NCBI GenBank assembly: GCA_017466455.1
Contig: JAFTUD010000006.1
Coordinates: 1-64,000, forward strand
Length of the DNA stretch: 64,000 bases
Direction of reading: 5' to 3'
DNA from: Clostridia bacterium
GTDB taxonomy: Bacteria > Bacillota_A > Clostridia > Oscillospirales > CAG-272
Part shown: piece after piece, positions 1 to 8,433 of the stretch
How positions within the stretch are numbered: the stretch's first letter is position 1
Layout of the letters: the number at the start of each line of letters is the position of its first letter
Position numbers and translations under genes: made by a program
The notes under the pieces: generated by a model
Databases searched by the model: none
What the model saw: only the letters and a program-made list of their open reading frames with translations
Told to the model about the DNA's origin: nothing

Positions 1-143
1 TTATGCATTGCTATTGCATCTGGGTCGTGGTTTATTGCTATATCCACAGGTCTTCCTGTTGCAAGCTCTATGCCAACGGAAGCTCCACCACCACCCGCAA
101 AATTATCTATTATTAACTCATCTGTAAAATTGTATTGATACAT
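1..143 (-). CDS. DNA (cytosine-5-type) methyltransferase, N-terminal fragment cut by window edge
   Basis: Only the first 47 codons are inside the window. They read into a short leader followed by the motif DNFAGGGGASVGIELATG, then VDIAINHDPDAIAMH. This is the motif I SAM-binding segment (FAGGGG replacing the usual FxGxGG) and following helix of phage-type DNA methyltransferases. Such enzymes transfer a methyl group from S-adenosylmethionine to DNA and often protect phage DNA from host restriction. The ATG lies at 141-143. It is the last visible gene of a leftward series of small genes belonging to the integrated element. Target base and specificity cannot be judged from this fragment. Confidence 0.7.
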   Translation of the reverse strand, partial: MYQYNFTDELIIDNFAGGGGASVGIELATGRPVDIAINHDPDAIAMH

Positions 144-244
144 TTTTAAACCTCGTTTTCTATCTCTTTAAACTATAAAAAAACAAATTCCTGTAAAATA
201 AAACAATCCTTGTAGTATTACACACTCCTTCCGTCAATACTTAT

Positions 245-433
245 TTAAAACTTTATATTTACTGCATTGACCCAAGCCTCAAATTCCGTTACAAGAATTT
301 TCCCTTTAAGCTTTGTCTTATCTCCTGTGCAATACTTAACGCTACGAATTATTGATTGTGCTTTCGCTTCGCCACAACCCAATAAATTCATAATATCAAA
401 CTTGTCATAGACAACTTTTTGTTGTAGATCCAT
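245..433 (-). CDS. small putative DNA-binding protein (DUF3173/excisionase-like)
   Basis: A 62-residue protein with an AAGGAGA ribosome binding site 7 nt before its ATG. The core DIMNLLGCGEAKAQSIIRSV looks like the helix-turn-helix start of small DUF3173 or excisionase-like proteins found beside tyrosine integrases in mobile elements. It ends in VTEFEAWVNAV, like the wing/helix end of these proteins. It lies in a leftward run of tiny genes, 17 nt after the previous small ORF. A role in excision or in directing the integrase at 1934-3025 is inference from family resemblance and context. It could also be another small phage regulator. Confidence 0.5.
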   Translation of the reverse strand: MDLQQKVVYDKFDIMNLLGCGEAKAQSIIRSVKYCTGDKTKLKGKILVTEFEAWVNAVNIKF

Positions 434-450
434 TTTCTTTTCTCCTTATA

Positions 451-540
451 TTACAAATTTGTAAAAATATCGTATCGTGCAAGGACCTCGTCTCTTAAGG
501 GCCTTATGTACTTATGAATAAACCAAATAATATTACGCAT
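451..540 (-). CDS. 29-residue micro-ORF of the integrated element
   Basis: Reads MRNIIWFIHKYIRPLRDEVL followed by nine more residues. It has an AGGAGAT ribosome binding site 7 nt upstream of its ATG, and its start overlaps the end of the preceding small gene by 8 nt, a layout typical of translational coupling. The N-terminal half is hydrophobic and aromatic and the rest is charged. No family is recognised. Support comes from the ribosome binding site and position, not from homology. Confidence 0.4.
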   Translation of the reverse strand: MRNIIWFIHKYIRPLRDEVLARYDIFTNL

Positions 541-631
541 TTTTGGTATCTCCTTTTAAATCATCTTCTTGTTCTTTTTTTAGAGTTTCTGCGACCTTAC
601 TCTCAAGGTCAAAAAATGGAATGTAGTTCAT
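533..631 (-). CDS. 32-residue micro-ORF of the integrated element
   Basis: Reads MNYIPFFDLESKVAETLKKE followed by twelve acidic/basic residues. The ATG at 629-631 is preceded by a GAGGTGA ribosome binding site. A longer in-frame reading upstream (to 760) runs antisense through the HTH gene and has no ribosome binding site, so the short form is preferred. It sits directly downstream of the Cro-like gene with one GCAA-N5-TTGC operator (648-660) in the gap. The sequence suggests a short amphipathic, coiled-coil-like peptide. Function unknown. Confidence 0.45.
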   Translation of the reverse strand: MNYIPFFDLESKVAETLKKEQEDDLKGDTKNA

Positions 632-647
632 AAAATCACCTCGTTCA

Positions 648-660
648 GCAATTTTGTTGC
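648..660. promoter_or_regulatory. repressor operator O1 (GCAA-N5-TTGC)
   Basis: GCAATTTTGTTGC, embedded in the longer palindrome CAGCAA-TTTTG-TTGCTG. One of five copies of the same palindrome in 650-1006. It lies between the Cro-like gene and the micro-ORFs and may control them separately. Confidence 0.65.
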
Positions 661-665
661 TGATT

Positions 666-866
666 TTAATTAAAAAAAATAGAGTCAATAGAAACATTTG
701 GAAAAACAATCTTAAATTTAGACATAAATTTAGCCGATACTCCAGCTCTACCGTCTTCAACTTTCTCGTAAAGCGAAAGAGTATAACCTAACTTGTCAGC
801 CATTTCCTGTTTTGTTAATCCTTTTTCTAATCTAAACTCTTTAAGTTTCTTAGTAGAATCCTTCAA
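666..866 (-). CDS. Cro/CI-type HTH regulator of the integrated element
   Basis: A 66-residue protein starting with TTG. An AGGAGG ribosome binding site lies 8 nt upstream. Residues about 8-60 form a standard HTH_3 fold: KLKEFRLEKGLTKQEMADKL, then the recognition-helix region LGYTLSLYEKVEDG. It is transcribed divergently from the S24-type repressor through a consensus promoter. In this position the family usually supplies the Cro-like competitor that promotes lytic or excisive expression. That role is inferred from arrangement. The TTG start and small size fit a low-level regulator. Confidence 0.75.
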   Translation of the reverse strand: MKDSTKKLKEFRLEKGLTKQEMADKLGYTLSLYEKVEDGRAGVSAKFMSKFKIVFPNVSIDSIFFN

Positions 867-883
867 AAATCACACCTCCTAAA

Positions 884-896
884 GCAATTTTGTTGC
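884..896. promoter_or_regulatory. repressor operator O2
   Basis: GCAATTTTGTTGC, identical to the copy at 648-660. It lies just downstream of the leftward -10 box, between the predicted start point and the ribosome binding site of the Cro-like gene, where a bound repressor would block initiation or elongation. Confidence 0.7.
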
Positions 897-905
897 GGTA
901 TAATC

Positions 906-934
906 ATTATACACCGCAAAGTTATTGCTGTCAA
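906..934 (-). promoter_or_regulatory. leftward promoter of the element (consensus sigma-A)
   Basis: On the minus strand TTGACA (929-934), a 17-nt spacer and TATAAT (906-911), an exact match to the vegetative consensus. It drives the Cro-like gene and the small genes beyond it. Operator O3 fills the spacer. Confidence 0.85.
916..928. promoter_or_regulatory. repressor operator O3
   Basis: GCAAAGTTATTGC, both half-sites intact and centre different from the other copies. It occupies the spacer of the leftward promoter. Confidence 0.7.
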
Positions 935-955
935 TAGGTTTTTTGAAAAAAGTTA

Positions 956-983
956 TTGAAAACCGCAATTTTTTTGCTATAAT
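956..983 (+). promoter_or_regulatory. rightward promoter for the S24 repressor
   Basis: TTGAAA (956-961), 16-nt spacer, TATAAT (978-983). Operator O4 fills its spacer and O5 follows the start point, which suggests autorepression. Confidence 0.8.
965..977. promoter_or_regulatory. repressor operator O4
   Basis: GCAATTTTTTTGC inside the rightward promoter spacer. Same 13-bp GCAA-N5-TTGC palindrome. Confidence 0.7.
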
Positions 984-993
984 GAAATAAAAC

Positions 994-1006
994 GCAATTT
1001 TTTTGC
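994..1006. promoter_or_regulatory. repressor operator O5
   Basis: GCAATTTTTTTGC, identical to O4, between the predicted transcription start and the GAAAGGAG ribosome binding site of the repressor gene. Confidence 0.7.
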
Positions 1007-1021
1007 TGAAAGGAGCACTGT

Positions 1022-1897
1022 ATGGCAAACAGAACAAAAAACTACGCAAATATAGGTAACAAAATAAGAGAATTAAGAAAAAAAGAAAACTTAACCCAAA
1101 AAGACTTAGCAAAAATGCTATACAAATCAGAAAGCGCCATAAGAATGTGGGAATTAGGAAAATCCGAACCTGATATTGAAACATTACACCTTTTGTCAAA
1201 GATATTCAATGTGCCTGTTGATTATATTACAGGAAATACAAATTCGAGAAACTTTTTTATCAACCCATATACTTTAGGTAAAAAATTAAAAGACCTGCGA
1301 AAATCAAAAAACATAACGCAAGAAGAACTCGCAAGCGAATTAGGATTGGAAAGATCTTCGATTGCAAAATATGAAACAGGAACAACACCCTCAATAGATA
1401 TAATTACAAAAATAGCAAACTATTTTAAAGTATCAATTGATTGGCTATTAGAACAAACAGTAGAAGAAAATATTGATACCGAAACCATTGCAGGAACATT
1501 TCCCTATAATACAAAAAAGCTCCCATTATTAGGAAACATAGCGTGCGGAAAGCCTATTTTTGCAGAAGAAGAATTCAACGGATATATTGATGTCATAGAA
1601 GGAATTCAAGCTGATTTTTGCTTGCAAGCAAAGGGCGATAGTATGATAAATGCTCGCATTTATGACGGAGACATTGTATTTGTAAAAAAGCAAGAGCTTG
1701 TTCACAACGGAGAAATTGCAGTTGTCCTAATAGAAAACGAAGCTACGCTTAAAAGAGCTTATTATTATCCGGAAAAACAAATGCTAATTTTGAAGCCTGA
1801 AAATGCTAACTATGAAGATATGATATTCTGTGGCGAAGAGCTTAATAACATTACAATACTTGGAAAAGCGGTGGCCTTCCAAAGCTTGATAAGATAA
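1022..1897 (+). CDS. LexA/CI-like repressor with two HTH domains and an S24 peptidase domain
   Basis: A 291-residue cytoplasmic repressor. Residues about 12-71 and 84-143 are two separate XRE-type HTH domains (IRELRKKENLTQKDLAKML and LKDLRKSKNITQEELASELG), and residues 167-291 form a peptidase S24 domain. The predicted self-cleavage site is Ala174-Cys175-Gly176. The catalytic dyad is Ser207 (KGDSM) and Lys244 (ATLKRA), 37 residues apart as in LexA. Family knowledge says RecA filaments trigger self-cleavage, releasing repression after DNA damage. The gene is preceded by GAAAGGAG and is surrounded by five matching operators. Most relatives carry one HTH, so the tandem pair is unusual. Confidence is high for the domains; the operators are assigned to it by inference. 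Confidence 0.9.
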   Translation: MANRTKNYANIGNKIRELRKKENLTQKDLAKMLYKSESAIRMWELGKSEPDIETLHLLSKIFNVPVDYITGNTNSRNFFINPYTLGKKLKDLRKSKNITQEELASELGLERSSIAKYETGTTPSIDIITKIANYFKVSIDWLLEQTVEENIDTETIAGTFPYNTKKLPLLGNIACGKPIFAEEEFNGYIDVIEGIQADFCLQAKGDSMINARIYDGDIVFVKKQELVHNGEIAVVLIENEATLKRAYYYPEKQMLILKPENANYEDMIFCGEELNNITILGKAVAFQSLIR

Positions 1898-1933
1898 CAA
1901 ACAAATTTAATAGTTAAACAGAAAGGAGATAAT

Positions 1934-3025
1934 ATGCCAAACTATGAACAAAACCCAAAATCAAAAAAATGGTCAGTGCGCTTTCGCACTATTATAGATG
2001 GAATTGAAAAACAAAAAAGGCTATCAGGATTTCGAACTAAAAAAGAAGCACAAACTGGATATATCTCCTTTATATCAGAGCAAGAAAAAATAGAAAAGCT
2101 TCGCATGATGTCCGAAAGCCCTGCAGATATAACTTTTTCAGAGCTGATAACTAAATATCTTTCCTATATGGAAAACAGAGTAAAATACTCTTCTTTATAC
2201 TCTCAAAAGCATAAAATAGATAAGCACATATTGCCATATTTCAATGATAGACCTGTAAAAGAAATTAAACCACTTGATATTATGGAATGGCAAGAAAATC
2301 TCAAAGAATATTCTTTTGCGTATAAAAAAGGCTTAAGAGGTCTTTTAAATGCTATTTATAAATTCGGATACAGATATTACGATATACCAAACATTGTGCA
2401 AAAAGTAGAGCCCTTTCGTAATCTTGAGCCAAAAAAAGAAATTCAATATTGGTCGCTTGATGAATTTCGTATATTTATAGAATGTGTAGATAAAATAGAA
2501 TATAAAACACTATTTTCTACTTTATATAACACTGGATGCAGGATAGGAGAAGCTTTAGCGCTTACCTGGAATGATATTGATTTAAATAAACAAAAAATCA
2601 CTATAAACAAAAGCATGACAAAAAAGGCAAAAAACAAACCTTTTGAAATTACAACTCCTAAAAATATGTCAAGTAACCGTATAATTGATATATCAAAAAA
2701 ACTTACTGAACAATTAGCAAGCTATAAAAAATGGCAAAAAGAAAACCACCAAGATACAAGCTTTGTATTTGGTGGGAATAGACCTTTTCCAAAAACAACT
2801 ATGGAAAGAGTTTTTAATGAAGCAATAAAAAAATCCGAAGTTAGAAAAATAACAATTCATGGATTCAGGCACTCTTGCGCTTCCTTGCTAATATCTCAAG
2901 GTGCATCTATTGTTGCAGTATCTAAAAGATTAGGACACAAAAACATTGAACAAACCCTAAACACTTATTCTCATATGCTTCCGGATGATGTTTCAAAAAT
3001 AATTTCAATTCTCGAACAAATTTAG
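1934..3025 (+). CDS. int: tyrosine site-specific recombinase (integrase)
   Basis: A 363-residue phage/ICE-type integrase with a GAAAGGAG ribosome binding site. Residues 1-50 resemble the arm-site-binding N-terminal domain (KKWSVRFRTIIDG), residues 65-150 the SAM-like core-binding domain and residues 170-355 the catalytic domain. Catalytic residues visible are Arg203 (TGCRIGEAL), His309-x-x-Arg312 (HGFRHS), His335 (RLGHKN) and the nucleophile Tyr345 (NTYSHM). It cuts and rejoins DNA between attP and attB without high-energy cofactors. It sits 36 nt after the repressor and is the last gene before host DNA, the usual place for an integrase next to its att site. All catalytic residues are intact, so the element may be mobile. 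Confidence 0.95.
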   Translation: MPNYEQNPKSKKWSVRFRTIIDGIEKQKRLSGFRTKKEAQTGYISFISEQEKIEKLRMMSESPADITFSELITKYLSYMENRVKYSSLYSQKHKIDKHILPYFNDRPVKEIKPLDIMEWQENLKEYSFAYKKGLRGLLNAIYKFGYRYYDIPNIVQKVEPFRNLEPKKEIQYWSLDEFRIFIECVDKIEYKTLFSTLYNTGCRIGEALALTWNDIDLNKQKITINKSMTKKAKNKPFEITTPKNMSSNRIIDISKKLTEQLASYKKWQKENHQDTSFVFGGNRPFPKTTMERVFNEAIKKSEVRKITIHGFRHSCASLLISQGASIVAVSKRLGHKNIEQTLNTYSHMLPDDVSKIISILEQI

Positions 3026-3161
3026 TCACAAAAAAAGTCACAAAAAAATATTTTTAAACATTTTTTTCAAAATTCTAATAGCAATTTCAAGGCAAAAAAG
3101 TTACAAAATGCATTCAAAAAAAGAATGTTTTTTAGATTTGCAAAATCTCATCATCCACCCC
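3026..3161. other. AT-rich junction after int; probable att region
   Basis: A gene-free A/T-rich stretch. It starts with a short direct repeat, tcacaaaaaaa twice over about 23 nt. Integrases of this kind usually lie next to the attachment core, so the right junction probably falls between here and about 3250. The matching core at the other end is outside the window, so no exact site is claimed. Confidence 0.35.
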
Positions 3162-3197
3162 AAAAAATTCCCGTTCGCAAGAACGGGAATTTTTTTA
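3162..3197. terminator. bidirectional intrinsic terminator
   Basis: A-run, stem TTCCCGTTC, loop GCAA, stem GAACGGGAA, then seven T. The A-run on one side and T-run on the other let it work in both directions. It separates the integrated element from the following region. Confidence 0.85.
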
Positions 3198-3383
3198 TCC
3201 AAACCATAGGTTTGGCATATAAGAACCTAAGCTAACTGTTCTTGCGAACAGGCTACTGCGTAGCTATGAAAATCAAATAGTATTTTTATGCTTTTTCATT
3301 TTGTTTTTCACCTCACTTTTAATAAAGGTGGTCCAGTATTCCACCAGACCACCCCAAGATTTTTTGAAATTTTTGATTTTGTA
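3198..3383. other. non-coding spacer with an inverted repeat
   Basis: No ORF with a start signal. It contains GGTGGTC and GACCACC in inverted orientation, 13 nt apart (about 3328-3354), inside a longer imperfect palindrome. No U-run follows it. It may be a protein-binding site or the scar of an old insertion. Nothing else is recognised. Confidence 0.3.
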
Positions 3384-3412
3384 TTGACAAATATATAAAA
3401 ATAGAGTACAAT
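3384..3412 (+). promoter_or_regulatory. promoter of predicted small RNA
   Basis: TTGACA (3384-3389), 17 nt, TACAAT (3407-3412). No ORF with a ribosome binding site follows for 200 nt. Instead a self-terminating RNA begins 7 nt downstream. Confidence 0.75.
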
Positions 3413-3418
3413 ATTTAC

Positions 3419-3484
3419 GAAAACGGCAGTCCATCACTTTTGTGTAATGTTGACGAAGTACGAGTGTACACCGTTTTCTTTTTT
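3419..3484 (+). ncRNA. predicted 66-nt structured RNA with three-way junction
   Basis: The predicted transcript starts at about 3419 with GAAAACGG, which pairs exactly with CCGTTTTC at 3471-3478, followed by TTTTTT. The first eight bases therefore form the 5' arm of the terminator stem. Inside, GTC-CAT-CAC can pair with GTG-ta-ATG-tt-GAC around a TTTT loop, and GTAC pairs with GTAC around GAGT. This gives a compact three-stem fold. No known RNA family is recognised. The unit carries its own promoter and terminator, which argues against a leader of the LRR gene 130 nt downstream. That gene has its own promoter. Confidence 0.6.
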
Positions 3485-3553
3485 ATTTGTTAATATTTTT
3501 ATGCTTAGAGCTCTGTTATTCGCTACGCTCATAATAACCACTAAAAACCCCAC

Positions 3554-3582
3554 TTGACTCGCCGGAATAAATATGTTAAAAT
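3554..3582 (+). promoter_or_regulatory. promoter of the LRR gene
   Basis: TTGACT (3554-3559), 17-nt spacer, TAAAAT (3577-3582). It lies 28 nt before the ATG of the LRR protein, whose ribosome binding site is AAGGAG. Confidence 0.7.
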
Positions 3583-3610
3583 GTATTCATAACACACAAA
3601 AGGAGCTTTT

Positions 3611-4951
3611 ATGGCTAAGTTTATAATTGAAAATGGCGTGTTAATGCTATATACAACTGAAAATAAGGAAAAAATAGCCAAAATTCCCGACGGAGTTGTA
3701 GCGGTTGGAGAGAGCGCATTTTTTCACTGTATGTCCCTTGAAAGCATTGAAATCCCCGAGGGCGTAACCAAAATAGGGAAGAATGCCTTTGCACAGTGTG
3801 GCAACCTGAAGGAAATCAAGCTACCAAGCACCCTTGTAGCGGTTGATGACTGGGCGTTTACATACTGCGAGGCTCTTACGAGCATAGCCTTCAAAAACGG
3901 CTTGAAATCAATCGGTAATAACGCCTTTTTCGGTTGTCGTAGATTGTCAAATATCACTCTCCCAACCACCCTTGAGGTAATCGGAGAGCGCGTATTTTAT
4001 AAATGCACCGCGCTTGAAAAAATCACTTTGCCAAATAGCCTTGTTAAAATATCGGGGCGCGCCTTTGAGGAGTGTAATGCGCTAAAATCAATCACAGTCC
4101 CCGACAAAATTACAAAAATAGAGAATTATTTGTTCAAGGGCTGTGCCACTCTTGAAAGGGTTACCCTGCCACCACATCTTCAAATTATCGGCGAGGGCGC
4201 GTTTTATGAGTGCAAGGACCTAAATGAAATCTCGCTCCCTATATCTCTTACAAGTATTGAAAAACAGGCGTTTTTCGGTTGCCAAGCGCTTGAAAATATA
4301 GAAATCCCAAGCAATGTGACTGCCATTGGCGAAAATGCTTTTGATTCCTGTAAATCTCTTAAAAGGCTTACGATCCCCGAGGGTGTATGCAAAATATCCA
4401 AATTCCTGCTTTTCTTCTGTGAAAGCCTTGAAAGCCTCACCCTTCCAAGCACCGTTAAGGAGATTGATGACTGCGCACTGTGTGGCTGTAAATCGCTGAA
4501 GGAGCTTAAAATCCCAAGCGGTCTTACAAGACTCGGAAAGGATTCACTTTGTAAGTGCGTTTCCCTAAAAAGCGTAAAAATCCCCGAGGGAGTGTGCGAA
4601 ATTAACGATGGCACCTTTGAGGAGTGCTACGCACTTGAAAGCGTAGAAATCCCGAGCAGTGTGTCTAAAATAGGGCGTAATGCCTTTAATAATTGCACCT
4701 CTTTAATGGGCGTATCTATCCCCGAGGGCGTATCCCAAATAGAATTTGCAACATTTAGAGTATGCACCTCGCTTGAAACGGTCAAAATTCCCAAAACAGT
4801 TACAAAAATTGATAAACACGCCTTCTTGTCCTGTGGCGCACTAACCCTTACAGTTCCAAGCACAGTTGCCCAAATTCACAAAACCGCCTTTGAAAAATGC
4901 AACCCAAATACCATTAAAATCACACACTCCCCCGAGTGGATTGATGATTAA
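3611..4951 (+). CDS. BspA-like leucine-rich-repeat protein, no signal peptide
   Basis: A 446-residue protein built almost entirely of 23-residue LRR_5 (BspA/Treponema-type) repeats. The repeat pattern is I-P-x-x-V-x-x-I-G-x-x-A-F-x-x-C-x-x-L-x-x-I, with about 18 units from residue 20 to the end. The repeats form an elongated solenoid that binds other proteins. Many relatives are secreted, but this one begins MAKFIIENGVLML with no signal peptide, membrane segment or cell-wall anchor. It therefore looks cytoplasmic or exported by an unusual route. It is a single-gene unit with its own promoter and terminator. Cys recurs once per repeat before the L-x-x position. Partner and role unknown. Confidence 0.8.
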   Translation: MAKFIIENGVLMLYTTENKEKIAKIPDGVVAVGESAFFHCMSLESIEIPEGVTKIGKNAFAQCGNLKEIKLPSTLVAVDDWAFTYCEALTSIAFKNGLKSIGNNAFFGCRRLSNITLPTTLEVIGERVFYKCTALEKITLPNSLVKISGRAFEECNALKSITVPDKITKIENYLFKGCATLERVTLPPHLQIIGEGAFYECKDLNEISLPISLTSIEKQAFFGCQALENIEIPSNVTAIGENAFDSCKSLKRLTIPEGVCKISKFLLFFCESLESLTLPSTVKEIDDCALCGCKSLKELKIPSGLTRLGKDSLCKCVSLKSVKIPEGVCEINDGTFEECYALESVEIPSSVSKIGRNAFNNCTSLMGVSIPEGVSQIEFATFRVCTSLETVKIPKTVTKIDKHAFLSCGALTLTVPSTVAQIHKTAFEKCNPNTIKITHSPEWIDD

Positions 4952-4959
4952 ATACCAAC

Positions 4960-4990
4960 GCCGTATGGAATTTTCACCGTACGGCTTTTT
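4960..4990 (+). terminator. intrinsic terminator after the LRR gene
   Basis: GCCGTATGG and CCGTACGGC pair with one G-U, followed by TTTTT. Confidence 0.75.
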
Positions 4991-5016
4991 CCCTGCTATT
5001 TTATTTTCAAATTTTA

Positions 5017-5045
5017 TTGTAATTTCGTAATATTTGTGCTATACT
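5017..5045 (+). promoter_or_regulatory. promoter of the ligA operon
   Basis: TTGTAA (5017-5022), 17 nt, TATACT (5040-5045), 42 nt before the GTG start of ligA. Confidence 0.65.
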
Positions 5046-5072
5046 TAAAATATATACTCATTTTAAATTTAG

Positions 5073-8429
<3,357 letters not shown>

Positions 8430-8433
<4 letters not shown>

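Noticed and set aside
632..760. Upstream extension of the 32-residue micro-ORF to 75 residues
   Set aside because: It runs through the Cro-like gene on the same strand in another frame and has no ribosome binding site. The internal ATG with GAGGTGA is a better start.
879..1199. 106-codon leftward ORF over the operator region
   Set aside because: It crosses both promoters and the repressor start, has no ribosome binding site, and its composition (Phe/Leu-rich) is that of AT-rich antisense DNA.
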